NCBI RefSeq assembly: GCF_019802255.1
Contig: NZ_JAHYSS010000006.1
Coordinates: 478,821-542,820, forward strand
Direction of reading: 5' to 3'
Source: Pedobacter polysacchareus
GTDB taxonomy: Bacteria > Bacteroidota > Bacteroidia > Sphingobacteriales > Sphingobacteriaceae
Length of the DNA stretch: 64,000 bases
The notes beneath the pieces were generated by a model. That model saw nothing but the letters and a program-made list of their open reading frames with translations. It searched no databases and was not told the DNA's origin. The number at the start of each line of letters is the position of its first letter. Positions within the stretch are counted from its first letter, which is position 1. A program made the translations under genes and the position numbers. Below, piece by piece: positions 55,520 through 64,000 of the stretch.

Positions 55520-55933
55520 ATGGCAACTCAAATTTTTGTTAACCTAGCCGTTAACGACCTCAACAAATCTATAGCGTTTTTTACCAAACTTGGTTACAGC
55601 TTTAATCCGAAATTCAGCGACGAGAAAGCAACCTGCATGATCATCAGTGATACCATTTACATTATGCTGCTGACCCGTCCTTTCTTTCAGACTTTCACTA
55701 AAAAAGAAATTATTGATGCTCACAAGTCTTTGGAGTGTTCAATTTGCATATCAGCTGACAGTAAGGATGCGGTTAATGAAATGGTAGATAAAGCAGTAGC
55801 GGCAGGTGCCACCATACCAAATCCGGCCACCGACTACGGCTTTATGTACCAGCACAGCTTTGCAGATCTTGATGGTCACCACTGGGAATTTGTATGGATG
55901 GATCCTAACGGCGCACCTGAACACCAGGAATAA
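55520..55933 (+). CDS. VOC-family (glyoxalase/extradiol-like) protein
   Basis: A 137-residue protein with two beta-alpha-beta-beta-beta modules. It opens with IFVNLAVNDLNKSIAFFTKLGY and ends with FADLDGHHWEFVWMDPNG, the usual second-module metal ligand region of the VOC superfamily. Members include glyoxalases, fosfomycin-resistance-type thiol transferases and binding proteins. Followed by a second VOC gene 20 bp later. Exact activity unknown. Confidence 0.92.
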   Translation: MATQIFVNLAVNDLNKSIAFFTKLGYSFNPKFSDEKATCMIISDTIYIMLLTRPFFQTFTKKEIIDAHKSLECSICISADSKDAVNEMVDKAVAAGATIPNPATDYGFMYQHSFADLDGHHWEFVWMDPNGAPEHQE

Positions 55934-55937
55934 TTTT

Positions 55938-55945
55938 AAAGGAGG
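55938..55945 (+). promoter_or_regulatory. Canonical Shine-Dalgarno site AAAGGAGG
   Basis: AAAGGAGG ends 7 bp before the ATG of the second VOC gene. Such full-length anti-SD matches are rare in Bacteroidota, where ribosomes largely ignore SD sequences, so this is unusual for the window. Confidence 0.6.
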
Positions 55946-55952
55946 ATAAATT

Positions 55953-56411
55953 ATGGCAGAAAATAAATTAATAAGGATGGACAATGTCGGCATCGTTGTG
56001 GAATCGCTCGATAATGCCATCCTTTTTTTTACGGAGATTGGTTTAAAACTTGAAGGGCGGGCCATAATTGAAGGAGAATGGGCCGGTCGTGTAACCGGCT
56101 TAGGCGATCAACACGTAGAGATTGCCATGATGGTTACCCCTGATGGCCACAGCCGTCTGGAGCTTTCCAAATTTCTCCACCCTGCTCCTGTTTCAGACCA
56201 TCGTATATCCCCTGTAAATACACTCGGTTATTTACGTGTCATGTTCACCGTTGAAGATATCGATGAGCTGGTAGCCAGGCTCATCAAAATTGGTGCTCAG
56301 CTCGTCGGAGAAATCGTTCAGTATCAAGACTCCTACCGACTGTGTTATATTCGTGGAGCAGAAGGTATTTTGATTGGTCTGGCAGAACAAATAGCCCTAA
56401 ATAAGGATTAG
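55953..56411 (+). CDS. Second VOC-family protein
   Basis: A 152-residue VOC protein: MDNVGIVVESLDNAILFFTE at the start, GLGDQHVEIAMMVTPDGHSRLEL in the first module, and VMFTVEDIDELVARLIKIGA and YIRGAEGILIGLAEQ in the second. The metal ligands (His of NVGIVV is replaced, Glu in RLEL and GILIGLAE kept) are only partly conserved. It is likely co-transcribed with the first VOC gene. A glyoxalase/bleomycin-resistance-type protein of unknown substrate. Confidence 0.9.
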   Translation: MAENKLIRMDNVGIVVESLDNAILFFTEIGLKLEGRAIIEGEWAGRVTGLGDQHVEIAMMVTPDGHSRLELSKFLHPAPVSDHRISPVNTLGYLRVMFTVEDIDELVARLIKIGAQLVGEIVQYQDSYRLCYIRGAEGILIGLAEQIALNKD

Positions 56412-56461
56412 AATAACTTTATAACGGTCAGGGTAAAAATGATGCACAAAAACAAGAAGAA

Positions 56462-56632
56462 GTGAAATACCAGCAGGTAAAAACAAGGTTTGACCAGGTA
56501 GCAGTCAATTATTCCGCTCAAATGGAGGCACATTACGGCAATCCTCCAAGGACTAAAGCCTTTAAATTTTTGGAAAAAGAATATGATACACTTAAAAATC
56601 AATTGAAACACTTACCCGGAAAGCCAGGTTAA
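56462..56632 (+). CDS. Possible small Lys/Gln-rich ORF or gene fragment
   Basis: In the 346-bp gap after the VOC genes, a GTG at 56462 opens 56 codons (KYQQVKTRFDQVAVNYSAQM, then AHYGNPPRTKAFKFLEKEYD) to a stop at 56630. The composition looks like a helical soluble protein, and the frame is open for 15 codons further upstream, without an ATG. It may be a real small protein or the tail of a lost gene. I do not recognise it. The rest of the gap, to 56757, shows nothing. Confidence 0.3.
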   Translation: MKYQQVKTRFDQVAVNYSAQMEAHYGNPPRTKAFKFLEKEYDTLKNQLKHLPGKPG

Positions 56633-56757
56633 GCAACAGCCATCTTTCATTCCCGATGAGATCAGGAATACTATGGAATTTAAACTTAAAGAACATAAGT
56701 CAATTTTGAAGTTGACCTATGTTCTTCAGGATATTATTTTAAAATCCTTATCTCATT

Positions 56758-59700
56758 TTATTGTGCTGCTGGAGGATGCTGAATCCCCCAGTTTTCATTA
56801 GGATGTTCCCCCATTTCCAAGGTCAGTTTCCCTCCTTTTAGTAATTCTGTAGCAGGAAACCAGAAGGAATTTAGGGCTTTGCCATTTAATGTAGCAGATT
56901 GCACATATTTATTAGCTCTGGAGGCATTGGCGGCTTCAATGGTAAAGCTTTTCCCTCTGCCATACAATTCATTCAAGTGAATGGTGACTTTCGGGAAGAT
57001 CGGGCTTCCGATTTCATAGATCGGATTGACACTGGCTCCCCCATCTGTTTGAAAGAGGCCAATGGCATTCATGATAAACCAGGCACTCATTTGCCCCTGA
57101 TCTTCGTCGCCCAGATAAGCATTTGCCGGTCCGTATCCATAGAAACGGTCCAGAATAGAACGGCTCCACTTTTGGGTTAACCATGGCTTTTCTGCCCAAT
57201 TAAACAGGTAAGCAAAATGCATCGATTGCTGGTTGCCCTGGATCACCGGATAATCCCAATATTGATCCCCTGGCGCATTAAAGCGAAGCTTATGGCTTTC
57301 TCCGAATCCCCATGACAATCGGTCTGTGAAACGCTCTTTCCCTATTTTATGGATCAATCCAGGAATATCCTGCGGCACAAAATAGGTCAGCTGCCAAGCG
57401 TTGCCTTCCACATAATGCTCGTTGGCACCTGATTTAAATGGATCGAAACCCGGAAACCAGCTGCCATCAGATTTCTTCAGACGTGCATATCCTGTTGTTG
57501 GATCGAGCACATTTTTCCAATATCCGGAACGGTCCTGGAACTCTTTGTATTCTTTATCTTTTCCTAGTGCCTTCGCAAATTGTCCAACTGTCCAATCGTC
57601 ATAGGCATATTCTAACGTATTGGAAAAACGACCTTTGTCGTAAGGCACAAATTTATATTTCAGGTAAGGTTCCAGGTCTTCATTACCTGCAAAACCAGCA
57701 GTCCCAACCTTTTGAGCGGGGGTCGTCTGCATTTTATAGACCGCTTTAAAAGCCTTCTGCGCGTCAAAATCACGAATCCCCATTTGGTATGCACCTACTA
57801 TTAAAGGAATCTCATGTTCAGCCACCATGACCGGAACATAATTCATCCCGGCAGGGCCTTTAGAAAGCCAGCCATTGGCATCATACATCGCCAATTGCGA
57901 TTTTACCCATTTGGAGGACCATTCTGGGGTAGCCAGGTTCCAGAACTGATTCAGGTTCCAGAAAGTATTCCAGAAGGCATCGCAGCCCAGCGCTAATGCT
58001 TCCGGATCTTTTAACTGCTGCACGCGCTTTGAGGCATCTACCCAGCTTCCATCTACATCACTCCATGTATTCCGGCTGGCTAAAGCCCGGAACATATTGC
58101 TATAAAAGCGCATCTTTTCCCTCCGGTCATTGCTACTGATTTCCAATCGGCTAAACCAGTTGTTCCAGGTTGCTTTCTGAGCGGCGACCACTTTGGCGAA
58201 GCTCCAGCCAAAGGGCTTCGTGATTTCTTCTGATAAATTCTTCGCTGCATTTTCTACGCTGACCAAAGAAATCCCTGTTCTTACCTGTACGGCCTGGTTT
58301 TCCCTCGTATCAAATTCGACGAAGGCACCCGCATCTTTTAAATCTTTTATCCCGATAATGTCGGTTTTGGCAATACTGCCATTTGTCCAGGTTCCATATT
58401 TTTTAATCGGGCGGTCAAATTCCATTACAAAATGAACCGTATAATCCTGATTTACACCGCCAGACCAGGCGTCTTTTGTAAACTGCTTGCTGGAACCTTC
58501 TATGCGGTAATCACTTACTTTTTTAAGCGTCACCTCTTTCAATTCATAGCTATATTCGGCAGGGATCATTAGGTCGATCATTAACCTGGAATTTTCTCCC
58601 TTAGGATAAGTGTAGCGCTGGAAACTGGCCCTGGTGGTTGCCGTAAGTTCTGCTTGAATCTGATAATCTTTCAGCATCACTTTATACACCCCAAGAGGCG
58701 TCTCTTCCGTGCTTTTATCAATTGCAGATCGGTATCCGCCGGAGGTATTGTGCTGATCGCCCATTTTGATCTGCAAGGCTCCGCTGGTAGGCATCATGCC
58801 CAGACCGGCCATCGTCCATTCATGAATGTGACTAAAAGTACCAATGCTTTCGAAAGTAGGATCATAGCCACCCATCCAACCAGAATTCTGGTTATCTGGA
58901 CTTAATTTCACCATCCCAAAGGGCATCCAGGGCCCAGGGGCAATCATCCACCTGGAATGTGCCGAGCCTAGTTTCGTATCTACATAATCAGCGGGGCTAG
59001 CTATTTTTTGAGGAGAACGCTTGATTTTCCCTTTCTGAACTACACGACCATTTACGAGAATTTCATACTCACTATTTGTGGGCTTAGTAACCGCAGGCAT
59101 AGGCACTTCAAACTCGTATCTTGAGGTATCCAGCTGCGTGCTAAAGACCTGTTTCTTGTCAAGTTTCACTACAAGCACCGGTTTTCCCTGCAAATGAGCT
59201 ACATCCAACAACAATGGCTGAAAATATTGCTTATTTTTCTCGACCAGATAGTTTGCCGCTTTTACCTGACGAATATAAACCTCGCCGGGTTTTACCACCT
59301 GCAAACCTGAAGGCCCTTCCAGCTTTACCTGATCAAAAATCAGCCAGGAACCAGAAAGTGAAGTCAGCTGGATTTCGTTTCCTCCATTCCTCAGGCTTTC
59401 AACTGGAATCGATAGTTTGTAGGATTTAGCGTTGGTTAAATCACCCTTCAGGGAACCTTCTTTATACGGTCTTACCGGCAGCTGGCTTGTGCTGGCTTTT
59501 CCATTTACCGTTACCTTAACCAGTGGTGGCAAATTGCCTTTATAATCCAATAGCTCAACAATCAGAGTTCCTTTGCTGTTTCCAGCGACATTTCCCAAAC
59601 CAAACAAGATGTTCAAAACCTGCGAGCGGATGCCGGAAGTATTTCCTGTTCCGCCCCATTCATCTGCAGGTCCTGGCATGGCATAGGGCCAATCCTTTGC

Positions 59701-59904
59701 TGCATCCGAATAACCAACCAGGTAAAAACGATCTTCCCATCCAAAATCTGATGCTAAAAAATGAGCATAACCTGAGGGTGCAAGCGCCATACCAGCACTG
59801 CTATGATCAGACTTCCCTATTTCCCAGATCGTTTTTTGCTGTGCGGAAACCATAGCGGTGATCCAACAGCAAACAAACATCAATATTGCGCTTTTCTTTA
59901 TCAT
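56758..59904 (-). CDS. GH92 alpha-mannosidase with N-terminal PL4-like carbohydrate domain
   Basis: A 1048-residue secreted enzyme (ATG 59904; signal ends MVSAQ). Residues about 20-210 resemble the C-terminal carbohydrate-binding part of rhamnogalacturonan lyases (TIWEIGKSDHSSAGMALAP, WLIFDQVKLEGPSG). GH92 starts near 310 with DYVDTKLGSAHSRW and APGPWMPFGMVKLSPDNQN, then FSHIHEWTMAGLGMMP, VEGNAWQLTYFVPQD and YLGDEDQGQMSAWFIMNAIG. Both conserved N-domain motifs are kept here, unlike in the other GH92 at 42681. It removes alpha-linked mannose; the extra domain may help retain the enzyme on a glycan. Confidence 0.94.
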   Translation of the reverse strand: MIKKSAILMFVCCWITAMVSAQQKTIWEIGKSDHSSAGMALAPSGYAHFLASDFGWEDRFYLVGYSDAAKDWPYAMPGPADEWGGTGNTSGIRSQVLNILFGLGNVAGNSKGTLIVELLDYKGNLPPLVKVTVNGKASTSQLPVRPYKEGSLKGDLTNAKSYKLSIPVESLRNGGNEIQLTSLSGSWLIFDQVKLEGPSGLQVVKPGEVYIRQVKAANYLVEKNKQYFQPLLLDVAHLQGKPVLVVKLDKKQVFSTQLDTSRYEFEVPMPAVTKPTNSEYEILVNGRVVQKGKIKRSPQKIASPADYVDTKLGSAHSRWMIAPGPWMPFGMVKLSPDNQNSGWMGGYDPTFESIGTFSHIHEWTMAGLGMMPTSGALQIKMGDQHNTSGGYRSAIDKSTEETPLGVYKVMLKDYQIQAELTATTRASFQRYTYPKGENSRLMIDLMIPAEYSYELKEVTLKKVSDYRIEGSSKQFTKDAWSGGVNQDYTVHFVMEFDRPIKKYGTWTNGSIAKTDIIGIKDLKDAGAFVEFDTRENQAVQVRTGISLVSVENAAKNLSEEITKPFGWSFAKVVAAQKATWNNWFSRLEISSNDRREKMRFYSNMFRALASRNTWSDVDGSWVDASKRVQQLKDPEALALGCDAFWNTFWNLNQFWNLATPEWSSKWVKSQLAMYDANGWLSKGPAGMNYVPVMVAEHEIPLIVGAYQMGIRDFDAQKAFKAVYKMQTTPAQKVGTAGFAGNEDLEPYLKYKFVPYDKGRFSNTLEYAYDDWTVGQFAKALGKDKEYKEFQDRSGYWKNVLDPTTGYARLKKSDGSWFPGFDPFKSGANEHYVEGNAWQLTYFVPQDIPGLIHKIGKERFTDRLSWGFGESHKLRFNAPGDQYWDYPVIQGNQQSMHFAYLFNWAEKPWLTQKWSRSILDRFYGYGPANAYLGDEDQGQMSAWFIMNAIGLFQTDGGASVNPIYEIGSPIFPKVTIHLNELYGRGKSFTIEAANASRANKYVQSATLNGKALNSFWFPATELLKGGKLTLEMGEHPNENWGIQHPPAAQ

Positions 59905-59929
59905 GATGACAGCCCTCAAACTTTCAATA

Positions 59930-61234
59930 TTACTTTTTAATTTCAGTCGCAGCCCATTGTTTCAACAAGGCAATTGCATCGTATAAAACCCCTGCTTCCC
60001 CTCTAAATTCTCCAGATCCTTTAGGTTCCCCGTTTCTAACATCATACCATTCAAAAAAGCCTTTTTTGGCAAGTGTGCGGTCTACCATTGGCAGCAATTC
60101 CTGATAAGCTTCACTGACCATACCGTAGTTCATTAAAGCAGGCATCATTCGTCCGCCAAACCAGGTCCAGTCGCCACCATTTTGATAGTGATAAGCGGGC
60201 ATATTAGGAAATTCTTCTACAGGATATGGCGGATAAACCGTGATTCCAATGGTGGCATGTTTCTCTTTTTTGGCAGCGGCTACGATTTGCTTATTGATTG
60301 CTGCAACCTCTGCAGGGGTATTGAAATCTGCCAGGATCGCACAGATGGAACCACCGATATACAAGATTTTATCTTCGTCAAAATTCTTTGAAAACGGACT
60401 GCCGTTTAAGTACAGGTGTGGTCTGTATTTTTGGGCATCTTTCATCCATAAATGAATGCGGACATTCTTTTTAATCTGATCAGCTACATTTTTCCAATTC
60501 TCTACGGCCTTGTATCCTTTAGGAGCCATGGCTAAAAAGTCATGAATTGCGATTACATACATGGCGTTATCATAAATATCGATCGCCATTTTGGTTTTGT
60601 CATTGATGGAAACTCCCCAACCGGTTTCTGGCTGTACATCTCCCCAATCTACGGTGGTTGCACCTGTTACTAAACCATGTTTCTCTGACCATCTTTCTTT
60701 CCTGATATAGCTAAAAGCATCTTCCATACGCTGCAGAACAGATTTTCCAGCAATTACTTCAGTCAGAATGCTGCGGTCATTGGTGACTTCAATATATTTC
60801 TTTACAGCCTGTACCAATGAGGATTCCTGATCCGTTTCCACGGTGTTTTTATGTGCAGCCCAACCCGGCAATAAGTCAGAATGACGATAATCATATCCTC
60901 CTGTTGCCTTTGTAGCTTCTACCACACCATCGACGATATTACCGTCTTGTCCTTGTATTTTAAAAAACATCAATAGGGCATTTTTCACCTCTTCTTTTGG
61001 TCTGACTTTTAGCGAGCCTTTTAGAAAAGTGTTAAAATCTCTGATCCAGATTTCACTATAGGATGTTCCTGCTGAAAAGCGGTCTAATAGTTTTAAAGCT
61101 TTCTTCTGAACGGTGTCTAAACGGGCATCTGCAAGGATTGTTTTCGCCAATGTTTTCCGGTCTTGCTTTTGTGCCTGGGCAGAAAAAGAAAGAAAAAACG
61201 CGGCGATAAATACATAAATAGTAGCTGATTTCAT
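59930..61234 (-). CDS. Six-hairpin (alpha/alpha-barrel) glycosidase-like protein
   Basis: A 434-residue secreted protein (signal ends SAQAQ). The helical barrel has SYSEIWIRDFNTFLKGSLK near residue 60, a likely substrate-binding pattern of GH63/GH94-like clans, VETDQESSLVQAVKKYIEV, VDWGDVQPETGWGV, and NGGDWTWFGGRMMPALMNYG with candidate catalytic acids Asp and Glu. It is 25 bp before the GH92 start, so the two form a unit. I cannot decide between a GH125/GH63-like exo-mannosidase-type enzyme and another family of this clan. Confidence 0.72.
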   Translation of the reverse strand: MKSATIYVFIAAFFLSFSAQAQKQDRKTLAKTILADARLDTVQKKALKLLDRFSAGTSYSEIWIRDFNTFLKGSLKVRPKEEVKNALLMFFKIQGQDGNIVDGVVEATKATGGYDYRHSDLLPGWAAHKNTVETDQESSLVQAVKKYIEVTNDRSILTEVIAGKSVLQRMEDAFSYIRKERWSEKHGLVTGATTVDWGDVQPETGWGVSINDKTKMAIDIYDNAMYVIAIHDFLAMAPKGYKAVENWKNVADQIKKNVRIHLWMKDAQKYRPHLYLNGSPFSKNFDEDKILYIGGSICAILADFNTPAEVAAINKQIVAAAKKEKHATIGITVYPPYPVEEFPNMPAYHYQNGGDWTWFGGRMMPALMNYGMVSEAYQELLPMVDRTLAKKGFFEWYDVRNGEPKGSGEFRGEAGVLYDAIALLKQWAATEIKK

Positions 61235-61251
61235 AAATCAAAAGGGTTTAA

Positions 61252-61292
61252 AATAAAAAATATAAATGGGCCTCCATGAAGGAGACCCATTT
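61252..61292 (-). terminator. Terminator or attenuator after the SusD gene
   Basis: On the minus strand AAATGGGTCTCC pairs with GGAGGCCCATTT (61264-61292, one mismatch), followed by ATATTTTTTATTTT. It comes just after the SusD stop (61298) and before the glycosidase start, so it may limit read-through from SusC/SusD into the enzyme genes. Confidence 0.7.
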
Positions 61293-61297
61293 CGGGG

Positions 61298-62887
61298 TTA
61301 GTAGCCTGGGTTTTGAGTCAGGTTTCCGTTTCTTTGTAATTCATCTGTAGCAATTGGAAAGAGGAGGTTTTTCTCCTGAATGGTCGCACCAAAACTATTT
61401 GCATGACCAATCACCGGTTCAAACAAAATATTTCCAGAGCCATCACTTGCCGGAACAGGGAATAACCTGGTCCGCTGGATATCAAACCAGATCCTGCCTT
61501 CAAATACCAATTCCCTGTAACGTTCCTTCCAAACTTCCTTGATGAAGTCATCTTTAGAAAGCTGGGAAAGCTGTGTTTTAATTGCGGTTACATCATCTTT
61601 CCAATACGCCCTGCCTCTTACCTGCGCGAGGTAGCCTACCGCTTCGCTAGTTACGCCCTCAGCCATTGCAATGGCTTCTGCTGCGATCAGCAATGGGTCT
61701 GAATAAGTGTAAATAGGCTGATCTTTCCCAGAAGTTGCCGTCTTAAAAGTGGCTTCTTCATCCTGCCAAATATAAGGGGCTGTTGCGAAGTTCAAAGTGG
61801 TTCCGTTGCTTTTGATCAGGGAAGAATGAAAGAACTGTTTTTCCTGAATTCTCAAGTCCTGGTTTTTATTGTAACCTAGTAAAAATTTGGCCGTTGGCCC
61901 GTAGGTATTGACGGTAATTGCAAATTTAGTTTCTGAGGTTGCTGTGGCTGGCAAGGACCAGGAAGCATAAGCTGAAGTAGAGATTCCAACTGCAAATTCA
62001 TAGTAATAAATGTATTCATTGGCTGAATTATCGGCTAATCGCAGCTTATTATAGGCAGAACCAGTAGGGATGACATTCCCATTGGCATCCACATTATGTG
62101 TAGTCAGACTGTATTTATTTGAATTAATAACCAGTCTGGCGTTTAATGCGGCCTTTGCAGACATGTCTTTTTTCAAAGGAAAACCACTCATTGTCAAATA
62201 CACATCTGCTAATAAAGTAGCTGCGGCCCCTTTAGTAATCCGCGCAGCATTATTGACCATCGCCACATCCGGCAGCCCGCCTTCATTTACTGCATATTCC
62301 AGATCAGAAGTAATTAAATTGTAAACCTGTTCTACCGTGCTTTTCGCTACGTCCATATTGCTGATATTTTCGTAAGGTTCCGTGATTAAAGGAACTCCTC
62401 CATACATACGTACCAATTGAAAGTAACCATAGGCCCTGAAGAACCTGGCTTCAGCAGAAAGCTGCTTTGCTTTTTCCGCTGGCAGGCCTGGCGTTACAGG
62501 AATGTATTTAATGGCATTATTGGCTCTGGAAATTCCAGTATACAAACTGCTCCATATTCCCTGTAAGTAAGAAGAAAGGTTGGTTCCGTTTAAAGTCATG
62601 TTCTGTGCATACTGAACGTGGATCTCCTGCCCTTTATATTCATTGTCGATATAACCCGACATATACGGGCCAAACATCATTCTTGAGCCCGAGTAGGCGC
62701 CCAGATTTGATTCATACATTTGCGGAGCCCCACTTCTGTATAGCGCATTCACCGCATTTTCGGCATGCTTAGGATTCTGAAAATACTGGCCACTGGAAAT
62801 CTCATCCCTTGGCACTTCATCCAGGAACTTTTTACATGATGTACTGAGCATCATGACTAATAATAAACTTATGATTGTAGGTTTCAT
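61298..62887 (-). CDS. SusD/RagB-family lipoprotein
   Basis: A 529-residue SusD homologue. Lipoprotein signal MKPTIISLLLVMMLSTSCKK with Cys18, then FLDEVPRDEISSGQYFQNPK. TPR-like region with LSAEARFFRAYGYFQLVRMYGGVPLITEPY, and C-terminal segments ERYRELVFEGRIWFDIQRTR and LFPIATDELQRN. It is 41 bp after the SusC stop. Binds oligosaccharides at the surface for the partner channel. Confidence 0.96.
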   Translation of the reverse strand: MKPTIISLLLVMMLSTSCKKFLDEVPRDEISSGQYFQNPKHAENAVNALYRSGAPQMYESNLGAYSGSRMMFGPYMSGYIDNEYKGQEIHVQYAQNMTLNGTNLSSYLQGIWSSLYTGISRANNAIKYIPVTPGLPAEKAKQLSAEARFFRAYGYFQLVRMYGGVPLITEPYENISNMDVAKSTVEQVYNLITSDLEYAVNEGGLPDVAMVNNAARITKGAAATLLADVYLTMSGFPLKKDMSAKAALNARLVINSNKYSLTTHNVDANGNVIPTGSAYNKLRLADNSANEYIYYYEFAVGISTSAYASWSLPATATSETKFAITVNTYGPTAKFLLGYNKNQDLRIQEKQFFHSSLIKSNGTTLNFATAPYIWQDEEATFKTATSGKDQPIYTYSDPLLIAAEAIAMAEGVTSEAVGYLAQVRGRAYWKDDVTAIKTQLSQLSKDDFIKEVWKERYRELVFEGRIWFDIQRTRLFPVPASDGSGNILFEPVIGHANSFGATIQEKNLLFPIATDELQRNGNLTQNPGY

Positions 62888-62928
62888 AATCGTTTTTTTG
62901 AGTTCAGTTAATATTCAATTTGCGCTGC

Positions 62929-64000
62929 TTAAAACTGGAAACTAGCGCCCAATGTAAAAGTTCGAGGTTTTGGATATTGGTGGAAATAGATATTTTGCCC
63001 CCATTGGTTGTCACCATAGGAAGTCGCTTCCGGGTCATATCCTTTAAAGGATTTCGATTTAATTAAAAATGCGTTTTGAACACTTACATAAAAGCGCATG
63101 CTTTTTAATTTAAGTCTGCCCATTTGCTCTGGGCTAAGGTTATAGCCTAAAGTAATGGCGCTGGCGCGGATGTATGAGCCATTGGCCACCCAATGGTCGT
63201 CTACTTCACTGCTCTGACCAGAATAAGGACCATTGCGGATCTGCTGAATCATAGTATTCTGGTTTTGTGGTGTCCAGCTGTCATACAGCGTCGATTTGAA
63301 ACCATTTGAATACCCAGTTCTATCCTCTGTAGAGTGCAGAAACTGCTGTAAGATATCTACGCCAGCCACAAACTGCATTTCAATATTTAAATCCAGGTTT
63401 TTGTAGCGGAAGGTGTTGATGAAACTTCCAGTCCAATCCGGCAAACCTTTTCCAATTACACCGCGTTCGGTACTGCGTTTAGCGGTGCCTGGAACAGCAC
63501 CTACCAGTGCAGCTTCTGCGGCCTCATCTGTACCCCAGATGCCCAGTCGTTTGTAGCCATAAAATGAGCTCAGACTTTCGCCAACGCGCAGGATGGTCTG
63601 ACTGCCGGAAACAAAGCCTGGCCCTGGAAATATATCTTCATTATTTGCACCTAATGCCTCAATTCTATTTTTGTTGTAACTAAAATTCAATGTGGTTTCC
63701 CATCTGAAATCTGGTGTCACTACAGGGCTACCACTCAACAGCACCTCTACTCCTGTATTCAATACGGAGCCGATATTATCTCGAACCGCAGCAAATCCGG
63801 TAGAGGTAGGCACTGGTCGGTCTAACAATAAATCAGTGGTAAGTTTATGGTAGTAATCAGCGCTGAACCTCAGCCTGCTTTTAAATAACGAAAGGTCGAA
63901 TCCCGCATCAAACTGCTTCGTTTTCTCCCATTCCAAATTTGGATTTGGTAGTCGGTTTACGAAGCTTCGAGATACCCTGGTCCCATTGAGCAAGGTAGTT
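62929..64000 (-). CDS. SusC/RagA TonB-linked transporter, C-terminal part (runs off the window)
   Basis: The reading frame is open to the window edge; only the last ~357 residues are seen. They hold barrel strands (WEKTKQFDAGFDLSLFKSRL, LRFSADYYHKLTTDLLLDRP), the extracellular segment ERGVIGKGLPDWTGSF and the terminal strand RTFTLGASFQF. With the SusD downstream it forms the uptake pair of the mannan locus. Regulatory and plug domains must lie beyond 64000. Confidence 0.95.
   Translation of the reverse strand, partial: TTLLNGTRVSRSFVNRLPNPNLEWEKTKQFDAGFDLSLFKSRLRFSADYYHKLTTDLLLDRPVPTSTGFAAVRDNIGSVLNTGVEVLLSGSPVVTPDFRWETTLNFSYNKNRIEALGANNEDIFPGPGFVSGSQTILRVGESLSSFYGYKRLGIWGTDEAAEAALVGAVPGTAKRSTERGVIGKGLPDWTGSFINTFRYKNLDLNIEMQFVAGVDILQQFLHSTEDRTGYSNGFKSTLYDSWTPQNQNTMIQQIRNGPYSGQSSEVDDHWVANGSYIRASAITLGYNLSPEQMGRLKLKSMRFYVSVQNAFLIKSKSFKGYDPEATSYGDNQWGQNIYFHQYPKPRTFTLGASFQF

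Noticed and set aside
1..64000. tRNA, rRNA, CRISPR array, insertion sequence or integrase
   Set aside because: No cloverleaf-like, rRNA-like, regularly spaced repeat or transposase/integrase signature was found on either strand by eye.

Overview
The window comes from a Bacteroidota chromosome, most likely a soil or freshwater Sphingobacteriaceae member close to Pedobacter. The evidence is two SusC/SusD transporter pairs, HTCS-type regulation of glycan loci, Bacteroidota-style A-rich or AC-rich leaders that mostly lack Shine-Dalgarno sites, many secreted glycoside hydrolases, and moderate to low GC. I saw no rRNA, tRNA, CRISPR array, insertion sequence or integrase.

Layout. (1) 1-9850: a ParA-type ATPase with a small partner, a periplasmic/membrane protein of unknown function, a glycosyltransferase, an ATP-grasp enzyme, an SRPBCC protein, a Tat-exported Dabb protein, an outer-membrane beta-barrel receptor, a DUF808 membrane protein and a DinB protein. 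Between them lie several deletion scars: remnants of an SDR gene, and of an HxlR / flavodoxin-like oxidoreductase / SDR trio. (2) 9885-24895: a divergently arranged class I lanthipeptide cluster. The minus arm is lanA (61-aa precursor) - lanC - luciferase-like flavoenzyme - lanB - a degenerate LanC-like protein - a glycosyltransferase, ending in what looks like the decapitated core of a second precursor. The plus arm is a two-domain glycosyltransferase - a second degenerate LanC-like protein - a C39-peptidase ABC transporter - an HlyD adaptor - a six-to-seven-TM membrane protein. (3) 25077-27935: a DUF1080 lipoprotein, a DeoR-type regulator and an MFS transporter. (4) 28083-38426: a SusC/SusD operon with two discoidin-domain lipoproteins and two HExxH metallopeptidase lipoproteins, next to a histidine kinase and response regulator. 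(5) 38733-64000: an HTCS-like sensor (frameshifted) with its AraC-type regulator, then a glycan locus with two GH92, GH76, GH2, GH127, a DUF4965 protein, aldose epimerase, a six-hairpin glycosidase, SusD and the end of a SusC that leaves the window. GH92 plus GH76 point to alpha-mannan or mannose-rich glycans.

The most novel-looking system is the lanthipeptide cluster. It combines one catalytic LanC, two LanC-like proteins without the zinc triad, two glycosyltransferases and a flavoenzyme, so its product may be a glycosylated or otherwise tailored lanthipeptide. Other notable points are a GH92 enzyme whose N-terminus has been replaced by that of the neighbouring DUF4965 protein, a single-base frameshift in the HTCS sensor, a perfect 17-bp palindrome at 49466-49507, and repeated deletion scars. 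All functional statements rest on motif and family recognition by eye; no database search was run.
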